Source of the DNA: Aaosphaeria pasadenensis
Lineage: Eukaryota; Ascomycota; Dothideomycetes; Pleosporales
Direction: 5' to 3'
Assembly: GCA_022813625.1 (NCBI GenBank)
Contig: JAKLMB010000021.1
Location: forward strand, 310,001-374,000
DNA length: 64,000 nt
The notes under the pieces were generated by a model. It searched no databases, was not told the DNA's origin, and saw only the letters and a list, made by a program, of their open reading frames with translations. A program made the position numbers and the translations under genes. This document shows positions 43,659 to 53,012 of the stretch, one piece after another. Each line of letters starts with the position of its first letter. Within the stretch, counting starts at the first letter, position 1.

Positions 43659-44669
43659 CGATGGTGGTGTTGGATGTAAAGTAAGGTACAGAAGGAGTAC
43701 AGTACTTTGGTGAAAGAGAGAGAGGGAAGATAAGACGAGGGAGGCTGATGGTTAATGGTCGGTCCTTAAGAGAGTTAAGACCTGAGGCCAGGGCAGGGCA
43801 GTGGCTTGGGTGGCCTGGGCGTGGCGAATGAGGACGCAGGAGACGAAACAAGGCGGTCCACCCAAGAAAATGAAGCTTACACCAAGGTGGGATAAGCTTG
43901 GTCAAGGATTATGACGAAGATGAGGACGCTGAAATTAAGAATACTGAGAGTTGGATGTTGAGTTTTGAACTTGGACATGTGCCTGGACCTGGTTTGTGAT
44001 GGAGAAAGAAGAAGAGGAGGTTGTTGAGAGGAGAGAGACAGTGTTTGTTCTTAGAGTACCTGGTACACTGGAAGGTACATACATATGACGTCTTTTGTCG
44101 TTGTCACCGAAAACGACCAGGAAAGAACCACCATGGTTGTTTACGATCTAGTGCCTAGCGCCTACCTTATCTAGGGATCACGTGGACAGACGCTCTAGGA
44201 CGTAGTTGTGGCTGTGCATCGCCACAACTTCAACTTCTCTACAATGTCATTTTTTGAGTCATCTCTTCGTACACAGTAGCTAGATGCTTCGATTGTTATG
44301 GGATTTCTCATACCTAGATAACCTACGTGGTTGAGAATGTTACAGTAGCTAATACGTACCTAGATTGTTGTTGGAATAGCTCTCCGATATAGGGGGCAAA
44401 GCCAAGCAAGTACGAGGGAGGGATGAGGGCACGTGGCGACCGATGAGCATCTTGCACCAATGTCCAGACTCCAGACCAACATTTCCAACAACCCCATCCC
44501 TCCCCTGAGGCTTCCAAGAGCAAATCACATCATCTCTTATCAGTCGCTAATCCGGATATTCGGCCAACGTCTCTCACCAACTGTTTCCGCAATAGGTAAT
44601 TATTGCAATTATCAGATTGTCTACCCTCGTACGGTCGTACCCACGCATTCATCATCCCAACCCCCCAAA
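43659..44669. other. Intergenic region, promoter of vcx1
   Basis: Long upstream region of the exchanger. It has CTAC/GTACC-type short motifs near 44060 and 44155-44175 and a GA-rich strand close to the gene. No gene is seen. Confidence 0.5.
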
Positions 44670-45800
44670 TTAGATGCTGAACTCAGATGCATCAACATCG
44701 TCATCCACTTTTGCGGAGTAGATCACTTTCCCCGCCTTCCATACCTTCTTGACTTTGGTCAAACAACCTAGGTCTTTCGTGGGATCCCCTTCAACAAGCA
44801 CAACATCGGCCCGCATGCCAGCGGCAATCGTACCACGGCTGTCGTCCTTCTTGAAACATTGTGCCGATAGTTGAGTTGCAGCTCGCAAGACGTCCAACGG
44901 CTTCATCCCCACTTGCTGCAGCAGTTCCATCTCTCGCAATATTGCTTCCCCGTGACGCGGCCCGATCAAAGAGCCATTAGAGTCCGTTCCGACTAGGACG
45001 TGCACTCCCGCCGCAATCATGTGTTGGACCGATTCCAGGGCCGCCTCCAGTCGAGCTCCAGGAATCATACCCGACTTGGCAAGCGCCTCTTCCATCACCA
45101 ATGTTGGAATCGCTGTGATCTGAAGCTCGGCCATCTTATCTGCATCTTCTCTGCTTATTGGGACATCTAACGGAACATGCGTGATAAAGTTAACCGGAGG
45201 ATTGGCGCTTAGGGCCATCTCGAAGGCTTTCTTGCGGGCAGCATGCACGATGGTGGGCTTTCCATGAAGTTGAGCCTCCCTCGACAGCTGGTCAATGACC
45301 TCCTGGCTTGGGCCTGGGTTGTCTGCTACTATCTTGACATAGTCTGCGCCCTGGGCCACGCGTCGTTGCACGAATCTCGTCGCATCTTCAATCGTATCAA
45401 CAATATTGTCTTCGTCCACAGAAGGGAATGTGCTGTGCAGGCTTCCCGTTGATGTCGCAAAATTACCCGCGTAGTAAAGTTCTGGAAACCCTTCTGTGAC
45501 GTTGTTGAGCTCGTGTTCCGATTTGCTCATCCGGCCGCACTCGATTGCAGTCGTGATGCCGTGTTTGGTCATATCAAGTTGAGGGGCATCTTGTTCGGTA
45601 GGAAATGGTTGCGTCTCCGAAAGATGGACGTGAGTGTCCCAAAGCCCAGGAAAAAGCGTCATGCCTGAACCATTGATAATTTCAGAAGCATTGCCGTAAT
45701 CATTCAAGAATGTCAACCCTCCACGAATAGTTACATTTTGCTGTTCCAGAATGCGAAGACCGTCAAAGATTCTAACAAACTTGATTAACGTGCTGCCCAT
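44670..45800 (-). CDS. Metal-dependent amidohydrolase (376 aa)
   Basis: Single exon from ATG 45800. Amidohydrolase features in order: the metal-binding HVH in GLWDTHVHLSE, a probable carbamylated Lys in GADYVKIVADN, His residues in PTIVHAARKKA and NFITHVPLD, and the catalytic Asp in VLVGTDSNGS. A C-terminal return to the small beta domain follows (GMRADVVLVEGDPTKD). This is the imidazolonepropionase/prolidase-like branch that hydrolyses cyclic amides or peptide-like bonds, often on xenobiotics or mycotoxin-like amides. No signal peptide is seen. The gene is divergent from a Zn2Cys6 regulator, with 393 bp between, which suggests paired control. A TATA box lies at about -75. Confidence 0.87.
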   Translation of the reverse strand: MGSTLIKFVRIFDGLRILEQQNVTIRGGLTFLNDYGNASEIINGSGMTLFPGLWDTHVHLSETQPFPTEQDAPQLDMTKHGITTAIECGRMSKSEHELNNVTEGFPELYYAGNFATSTGSLHSTFPSVDEDNIVDTIEDATRFVQRRVAQGADYVKIVADNPGPSQEVIDQLSREAQLHGKPTIVHAARKKAFEMALSANPPVNFITHVPLDVPISREDADKMAELQITAIPTLVMEEALAKSGMIPGARLEAALESVQHMIAAGVHVLVGTDSNGSLIGPRHGEAILREMELLQQVGMKPLDVLRAATQLSAQCFKKDDSRGTIAAGMRADVVLVEGDPTKDLGCLTKVKKVWKAGKVIYSAKVDDDVDASEFSI

Positions 45801-45872
45801 GGCGATTTAAGGTTGTATTCTTAGAATGATGGAAGCGGACGAGCAGGACGATACATTGTCTGCGATGAGTCG

Positions 45873-45879
45873 TTTTATA
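45873..45879 (-). promoter_or_regulatory. TATA box of amidohydrolase gene
   Basis: TATAAAA on the minus strand, about 75 bp upstream of the start codon. Confidence 0.6.
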
Positions 45880-46118
45880 CCCAAGTACAGGTTAATGTTG
45901 CATCACTGGTAAGTAGAATATTGACTTCCCGAGTTAGAGTTTATGCATCTTCTCACGAATAGTCATACTCGTGGACGCGTGGAATACCTTTCGATGCATC
46001 CATTTACGGATGCTGACATTTATACAAGGATGATAATACTCGCGTTTTGACCCAGAAGCAGTTAAGCTCGAGATAAAGCGGGGCCATCCCATATCAGGCC
46101 TTCGCATCTTTCACCGAA

Positions 46119-46124
46119 TATAAA
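46119..46124 (+). promoter_or_regulatory. TATA box of Zn2Cys6 gene
   Basis: TATAAA about 70 bp upstream of the ATG at 46194. Confidence 0.6.
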
Positions 46125-46193
46125 CCTCCTTTTGCGCACATGCACTCACTCAGATACAGGTGAAGCCATTGCTACTGTGCAAATTAAAACACA

Positions 46194-47813
46194 ATGGTTA
46201 GTCGAGGTGGTCGTTCTAAAGGTTGTTCCAATTGTCGTCGTCGTCGGATCAAATGTGGTAAGTAGTCAAGTCCAACTAGGATAACGATCTGCAACAACTA
46301 CAGCATTATTCCTTTTGCAGCTCCAATTGAATGCCGGCATTATCATGCTAGAGTGAATAGAGCTTGACTGACCTGCCACCAAGATGAGACGCCGCCAACA
46401 TGCCAGCGCTGCCATAAGCGTGGCCTAGAGTGTGATGGTCCTCGCAGCACAACCTGGATCAACGCATCTGCAAAGGCCACTCCAATAAGTGGAGTCCAGT
46501 CTATTCATGGCCAGGACTCTAATCTACCCAATGAACTCAGTCTGGTAGCCTTCAGGGATGACATATGCTTGACATACACCCGCAAGAAGCTACTCCGGGG
46601 TGGGCCTGTGGAACTGGCTTGCAATGCTGTCTTTTTAAAGTCGGACATGGATCCTGGTATTGATTTGCTCAAGAGTGCCATCCTAAGTCTAGCGACTACC
46701 TTTTACGGGAGTCGACACCAACAGAAGGCTCTCATGAACACAGGTTACAAGCAGTACGGAAGTGTACTACTTCGCTTAAATCAACACCTAGCACAAACCC
46801 AATTGCAAACAACAAACGAGACATTGCTGACAGCCTTAACCTGCATGTTGCTGGAGATATTCCTTCCAACAGGACCTAATCACTTCTTGAAGCACATTCA
46901 AGGCATTGAAACTATCCTAGAACTGCGTGGGCCCCCGACTTCCCCATACTCCCAGGACACTCTGGTATTGTTCCACGGTCTGCGTGTCCTGTCAATCATC
47001 AGTGGTCTCGCTACTTCCAGAGCTTCCATATATGCCCGTGAGGAGTGGAAAAATCTACCACGACTTCATGAAGACGATGCCGGACAACTTCGCCACCAAG
47101 TGTTTGATATCCTTGCCGATTGTACGCAATTGATGAGTCGCCGCGATTTCGCGTTACGATCAGCCGATCCTAGCCATCGTCTTTCCGTCATAGAAGACGC
47201 GGAATGCCTCTTCCAAAAGCTTGAAAGGCTTCATCCTAAATGGGAAGCTTTCAATGAGAAGGAAATGCATAAGCCATCATCCGACGTTGCAAGGAAGGTC
47301 CGCATCGCAAACTTCCGATCAGCAACTGTGCATATGCTCTACTACACAGGCTACATTCTGATCGTCGAAATCTTGAATACCCTACAACCATCGCTGAACA
47401 ACGTTGCATTACGAGCTTCTGGGGCCGATAATCTTATGAAGAGTGTAGAGTTGAAATTGTTCGAGCAGAGCACAGGAGCATTTGAGTCAAACACGATCGG
47501 ATTTGTAGCCACCAAAATCGCCTGGCAAGCCATAGGAGGCTACCATACTTCCGAAGGTCGAAGACTGGCCAAACTGATACGCAAAAACGCTAAGGGCATT
47601 TTCGCAGTTGGTGCTTGGGAAACAGATGTTGTATTCCAAACCCCTCATCCAAATGAGCTTGCGCTCGATCGGATACAAATCGCAAGCGACCTCGAAAGAC
47701 CGCAGGAACCCACACAAGCTAGCTTGATAGACAACGGTCCAAAATTTGCGCCTCTTGATTCAGAGTCGATCTGTCTGGTCGAAATGATGTGGTCCCAGCA
47801 CAGTGCAGCATAG
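46194..47813 (+). CDS. Zn2Cys6 transcription factor (497 aa)
   Basis: Two exons: 46194-46257 and 46384-47813. The zinc cluster spans the 126-bp intron and uses Cys11, 14, 21, 28, 31 and 38 (GCSNCRRRRIKC|DETPPTCQRC). The rest has the helical C-terminal region of the shorter Upc2-like fungal regulator class (LTCMLLEIFLPTGPNHFLKH; QGIETILELRGP), which lacks the canonical middle homology motifs. It is divergent from the amidohydrolase and is a candidate local regulator of it. Confidence 0.85.
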
Positions 47814-48463
47814 GTCGGTTGCTGGCATCACCATCGCAGCCACACAACGCCGGCGGAGGTGTCGAAGTATCAACGACCACCACTTACAACAACGGAAAAC
47901 TCTTGAACCCATTACTCGCACATTGTGCATTTAGTAGCAGTGTGGCAATATAGACAACTATCACGTGGTTCAGCTTTCGGCATTTCTTCCTATTACCCGG
48001 TGGAAGCTTCGTGCCCCGATATGAAACCACGCCAGCGCTTCCCTTCATTCATATCGGATGAACGGCCATAATGCGTGATGGCTTCGGTTGAAACATAACA
48101 CTTCAAACCATTGAATAGTTGATCATGGCTTTAACGCCTCGCTGATTATTCGCGAGCTTCAGCAAGCCGATAGTAGTAGATAATCCAAATAGTACGGCGC
48201 ACAGTCTCGCAGCTACGGGGGAATTCGAGTATCTAATTTCATGTCGGAGCCTCTATCGTCAAATAAGGACATGCCTCCGCTCCGCTACCCCGGATAAACG
48301 ACTTGTGATCTACAAGAAGTAGCGCCAAGCACACTTTACACTGTCTAGATACGGCTCCATAAACTACTATGTCCGGGGCTAAGAAGAAATATATATTTAA
48401 AGGTCGGACGTGTCTATCTTCTTCGTAGGCTTGAGTGTAAACATTGTCAATCAAAAAGTAGCT
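47814..48463. other. Intergenic region before the chitin deacetylase
   Basis: Contains the regulator 3' region and a TATA-like stretch (TATATTTAA at 48393-48400) about 65 bp before the deacetylase ATG. No gene is seen. Confidence 0.55.
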
Positions 48464-49332
48464 ATGGGTCTCACAACGCTTTTGGTTGCGTCTCTCGCAG
48501 CAATCGGCAGCAATGCCTTCCCGTTGCTAAACCCCATTCAAATGATGCAGAAGGCAGGCCCAGCAGCTGGTGTGGTCATTCAAAAATGCTCTTCTCCAGG
48601 ACAGATCGCTCTTGCTTATGATGACGGGCCATACCAGTACACCCAAAAGCTTGTTGACACCCTTACAGAGGGTGGGGCAAAGGGAACCTTCTTCGTGACG
48701 GGCACACTATATGGTATACTACAACGATACATCTAAAACATGATCATGATACTTATAATCGACCAGGCTGCATCTACGGCCAGAAGACGGCGCTGCAGAA
48801 CGCCTACAAAGCCGGTCACCAAATTGCCTCACACTCGTGGTCGCACCCGCAGAACTTCGGCTCCATGTCTACAGCCGACCTGACGTCGCAGATGCAGAAG
48901 CTTGAGACGGCGCTGCTCAACATCATCGGCGTGAAGCCGACCTACATGCGCCCACCGTACCTCGCGACCGGCGGCTCCGTCTTGTCGACCATGAAGACCC
49001 TGGGCTATCGTGTCATTACCAACGACATCGACACCGGGGACTGGAACAACCAGACGCCGCAGCAGAGCCAGCAGAAGTTCACCCAGGCCGGCGCCAGCGG
49101 CAATGGACATATTCCTCTCATGCATGAGACATATGCTAGCACTGTTAACACGCTCACGCCCTGGTTGATCAATTGGGCTAAGCAGAATAACTTGAAGTTG
49201 GTGACTGTTGGTAAGTTTGATCGTGCCCCACCTATCTGCGAATGAGATGCTGACGAACTTTAAGCTGAGTGTCTGGGCGACCCCGATGGCGCATACGTCA
49301 ATGGAACAGGCAATGGGGCATCATCATGCTAG
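48464..49332 (+). CDS. Secreted chitin deacetylase, CE4 family (253 aa)
   Basis: Three exons in phase: 48464-48713, 48767-49210 and 49265-49332. A signal peptide (MGLTTLLVASLAAIGSNAFP) is followed by the NodB/CE4 domain. Motif 1 is LAYDDGPYQYT with Asp53-Asp54, motif 2 HSWSHP with the metal-binding His pair, motif 3 RPPYLATG, motif 4 DTGDWNN and motif 5 PLMHET. The enzyme removes acetyl groups from chitin or peptidoglycan-like GlcNAc using a divalent metal, at the cell wall or outside the cell. Motif 1 has Tyr where Phe is common. The C-terminal exon is short with two Cys (AECLGDPDG, ASSC). No chitin-binding module is present. Confidence 0.9.
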
Positions 49333-49994
49333 ATTAGTGAGCCGTTGAGCTGTCTTGGAGCGTCAAGCTTCTCTATGTAGCCTCTATATGAAGTAAATGA
49401 AGCAACTTACGTGACTACTGCCCTATGAGTGCCCTCTGACCCTCTCGTATGGACGGCTCCAGCGTGCTTCACTCACCTCTCTCTATTACCTCACTACCTC
49501 CTTTTCAGGTATATAAACAGCTTAAATGTACAATCTCTCATTAAAAGAAACATGCTAACAGATTATCCAGGTGGCCCGTTGGCCGAGTTTGCTTTTTTGC
49601 GTTTTTTTATTTGCTCCTCTCCTAGGTTCGACCCTCAGCTGGGGCACTCACGTTCACCTTTTATTTCTTGGCATTTCTTTTTTTGCTTTTGCTACTGGCT
49701 CTCAGGCGTCTATGTTGTATGCTCTGTTTATGGGCTCACTCTTGCAGTCATGCAGATTAGTTGTATCTCTCACTTATGCCGCACTCCTGTGAATGCACTC
49801 CTAGGGCAAGCTCAATACATAGTCTACGAATCTTACATCATATCACAATACATTGAACCTCGCACCATCCACACAGTGAGAACTACATCATCATACCCAC
49901 CGTGACAACTGGGCACCTCATAGATTACCCCGCCATAACACACAGTGACCATCCTGGCACTCTTACACTCTAAAGCATCAGCGCGGTCGAAGTG

Positions 49995-50056
49995 CATAAA
50001 CAACGAAGGCAGGAGCGCAGAGATGTACGAGAGATATGTCATATACCCGTACTGCC
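49995..50056 (+). repeat. Inverted repeat, left copy
   Basis: The first 28 bases (49995-50022) match the reverse complement of 50410-50437 exactly, and similarity continues to about 50056. Differences in the continuation are mostly transitions. Confidence 0.75.
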
Positions 50057-50376
50057 TGCCTTCGGCGAAACCATCGTCCAGATCGGATCGAATTATCCGC
50101 TCGTCGAGCTTCATGCCTCCGATGTACTTCATACAGTCAGGTGCATCCTAATGTGTGTGATATTCGACGAAGCAGCATCTACACAGGGCCTTCTGGAACC
50201 TGTCGGGGCCCATGTTCAGGCCTAAGATCAGACGCTTGATCTCGCTGTACCTGTAGATGGCCCTTGTAAGCCGTTTTCAGAAAATTCGCGTCTGGAGATC
50301 GCACTCACTTGGTTGATAAGAAAGAACAGATTGTAGGAGGGGTAAACCAGTGAGGTTTGGAAACTGTAGTGTGGGC

Positions 50377-50437
50377 GGCAATACGGTTATGTGACACATC
50401 CCTCGCACACTCTGCGCTCCTGCCTTCGTTGTTTATG
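50377..50437 (-). repeat. Inverted repeat, right copy
   Basis: Counterpart of 49995-50056 in opposite orientation. Several positions that are TA in the left copy are TG or CA here, as expected if RIP-like mutation had hit the left copy. Confidence 0.75.
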
Positions 50438-51353
50438 TAGTCTGACCGACATTCACCCTCCGCTTCGCTACCTAACCCTGCGGGTACCAAGTCATCCATT
50501 ACCACCTGGAGACACCACGCACCCCTCCAACAAACAACGATATATATAGGCTCCGGAACAATATTCAGGAACACTCAGGGCGTACAGGTTCCCTTTCTAC
50601 CGGACGCGGCGGCGCTCTGGCGCACGGTTCGTCGTTTGGGTTCGCGGCGCGGCAACCCAGCAGGGCGCTGGAGAGTGTCATGGAGGGATTCGAAGCAGCG
50701 ATTGCGTAATAGTTGTAGTGATAAGGGACAAGAAAGAGATTTTGGGGAGGAGGTGTTTGCTGTATGTTGTTTGGTATTGGAGAGTTGAGCGAGGCGGTGG
50801 GGTGGCGCGCGCGATTAGTGTAGACACTGAGGTTGAAAGAGGGTTATAGGGCAGATTATCAGAGAGCACACAGAATTATGACATGGTATATTGCTCTAGC
50901 TTAGACATGAAGAAAGAAATTTCTAGGTAAAGGGGTTTGTTTTAGGTTGTTTGTAGATATTTTGGCGAGGGGTGTTCAGTGTTGCTCAGTGTTATCACTG
51001 CACCCTCATGAGGGTAACAGGATGATTATCAGCATATATACGGAAGCAGAAGATGACATATAAGTTTATCCTCAAATATCTATAGTCAGCGGCGCTCTCA
51101 ACCACCATGAGGTCCACCATCTTGCTACGTGCGCCGTGAGTGAATGATGAGGCGGATCCTGGCAAGACTACGAGATTGCAGAGAGTATACCAGGACGCAA
51201 AAGACGCTCGACCAGTTGCACCTGTATATATACTACTGAAGCATGGCCCTCTAGACAGAAAGGCTATAAGCGCACATAGAGGTAGAATTAAGTTTCTGAA
51301 GACGTGCTTGGCGGAAGTGAGTCCCCGCGTCAAAGCGGCGGTAGCGTGCCCTG

Positions 51354-51478
51354 CTGCTTTACCTTCTCCTCTTTTACCTACTCCTCCTACTTCTTCTTCT
51401 TCTTCTTTACCTCTAATCTTACTTATCCCTCCTCCTCTTCTCTACTCTCCCACCTTTCTCATTTCCTGTCTGCCATCA
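51354..51478 (+). promoter_or_regulatory. Pyrimidine-rich tract before the tandem array
   Basis: About 125 bases that are nearly all C and T, including a CTT run near 51389-51403. Such tracts precede transcription starts in many filamentous fungi, so transcription may begin near 51480 and run through the array. Confidence 0.5.
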
Positions 51479-51517
51479 CCTCCCTGCCACGGCGGCAGTA
51501 AGTCAACATCGATTGAG

Positions 51518-51818
51518 CGCTGTGTACCCTTACGGGCCCTTATCAGGTATGTTTTTCCCCTTCTCTGTATGGGCTGTGGAAAGATCACTCTACTAACGTT
51601 TAACTATTCACAGTGCGCTCTGTGTGCCTTCATTGACCTATACCTGGTATACTTCTCTCACTCTCTACCTGGAGTGTAGAAGGAGCACCGCCCTAACGCC
51701 TGGCTATCTATCTACAGCACACTCTGTGTTCCCTCACTGGCCTATATCAGGTATATCTTTCTAGCCTCTCTGTCTGTAGTGTGGAAGGATCATCGCTCTA
51801 ACGTTTACCTATCCATAG
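51518..51818 (+). repeat. Tandem exon/intron-like units, period 100-104 bp
   Basis: Three successive units. Each has a block near 33 nt (29 visible nt in the first) ending in CAG or CTG, then an intron-like block starting GTAT with a CTAAC branch motif and ending AG: 51547-51613, 51647-51717 and 51751-51818 (67, 71 and 68 nt). The complete blocks 51614-51646 and 51718-51750 are both exactly 33 nt and similar in sequence. Joined, they stay in phase. The array ends 82 bp before the ATG at 51901. Confidence 0.75.
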
Positions 51819-51900
51819 CGCGCTGTGACTCGGCTCAGTTCGTCGTCGTCACTGACAGACTAGATAGCCAACAACCTTCAACTCGAACTCTCCTGTCGCA

Positions 51901-53012
51901 ATGGAGCCCCTCACTGGAGTCCTGATCGACCTGGACCTGGATGCAACCACGCAGCAGACGGCGGTCCGGAGCGCTGTTGAACTCCTCACCGCAGCCCTAC
52001 TTGGCCCAAGTCCGGACACTATCACGCCGCAGACGGCGGCCCGGAGCCTTGTTGACCTCCCAGTTGAGCTCTTTCAGCAGATTATAGGCCACTACACTGA
52101 TGTGGCCTCGATCAATGAAGCCTGGAAGGCGCGTGCTGTGTGCAGTAAGTTGCCTTAGCGTCACTGTAAGATGATTTCCGGCATCGGGCATGTCACTAAC
52201 GTGAGCTGTGTACAGAGACTTTCGAGAGGTTTATCACATATGACGTCTTCAATAAGCGCTGGAACCCAACAATTCGTTTCAATTCAAGCTGGATGCGACT
52301 GTTTTGCAAAAGCCTTCCCATGCACCTCGAGCGTAACGCCTTCGAAACGAGTAGCCTACGCTCCCGACCGATCGGCTGCCTGTTCGCGTTACTTGACTCC
52401 GCCGTGGACGTCATTATGAGAGCCAAGGATAATACCGATAAGAAATTCAGAGATGATCTTCTAAAGGCGGTTGCCCAACTTTTGGATCCCGAGTACGGCT
52501 ACATATTCGTCTCCGAGCCATGTCGCTCAATTGGCATGCGCATGATCTGGCAGCTTTGCGCCGACAATATAGCAGACGTTGCCCTCTGGATAGCTATCGG
52601 GCTTCAAGATGCAACACTGATACGTCAGCTACTTGCATTCAATCCCGATGTCTCTATATGGGGCGGAACCGTGTTTGGGGCACACCTTTGGATCGCCGCT
52701 TGTGCTGGGTTGTGGACGGTTAAGGAATGTGTCGTAGATATTGCAGCTCATTGTGAAACAATTAGCCCTGCAATCTACCGACTTAACAATCTTTACTGCA
52801 ATTTTGTGATGATCGAACATTTTGCAACTCTAATGATTGGAAGTACGGCATTTTGGACGCTAACTCCTTTGCCGATACACCCGCCCATCGTCGCACTCTC
52901 TGCCGATAAATTGATACGTCGAATGAGAGTGCTTCGACACATTCAATTCTATCAAAACGAATTGAGGGTGTACTCGCACTATGATGACATGATCGGTATC
53001 CTCCCATGGTAA
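51901..53012 (+). CDS. F-box-like protein (346 aa)
   Basis: Two exons: 51901-52144 and 52216-53012, joined so that AVC|KTFERF is restored. An F-box-like helix lies at about residues 47-75 (LVDLPVELFQQIIGHYTDV). It resembles the N-terminal part of fungal F-box/ankyrin proteins in which the conserved phrase AWKARAVCKTF follows. The C-terminal 250 residues include possible helical repeats (DVALWIAIGLQDATLIRQLL; HLWIAACAGLWTVKECVVD), consistent with degenerate ankyrin units. F-box proteins usually select substrates for SCF ubiquitin ligases. This one belongs to lineage-variable families, and its role is unknown. The frame is intact, so it is not a relic. Confidence 0.75.

Larger units (their letters stand above)
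45801..46193. promoter_or_regulatory. Bidirectional promoter, amidohydrolase / Zn2Cys6 regulator
   Basis: 393 bp between divergent ATGs with a TATA-like element on each side, TATAAAA (minus) at 45873-45879 and TATAAA (plus) at 46119-46124. Two facing TATA elements suggest regulated, inducible expression. Confidence 0.7.
49333..51900. other. Gene-poor region with repeats upstream of the F-box-like gene
   Basis: The first part is T-rich (49580-49700) without coding signs. An inverted duplicate (49995-50056 and 50377-50437) points to a decayed repeat. A strong pyrimidine tract and an exon/intron-like tandem array lie just before the next gene. One long frame at 51140-51679 lacks an ATG start and reads through low-complexity sequence. 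Confidence 0.5.

Noticed and set aside
49621..49650. GGTTCGACCC resembling a tRNA T-arm
   Set aside because: No matching acceptor stem, A box or cloverleaf could be built around it, and the upstream sequence is poly-T.
51140..51679. 179-codon plus-strand frame
   Set aside because: It starts with GTG and runs through the pyrimidine tract, giving Pro/Ser/Leu low complexity. It then crosses an intron-like block. The first 65 codons look more protein-like but match nothing I know.
52725..52735. GGACGGTT resembling the cluster promoter motif
   Set aside because: It lies inside the F-box-like coding sequence and lacks the CCG half-site at the right spacing, so it is a chance match.
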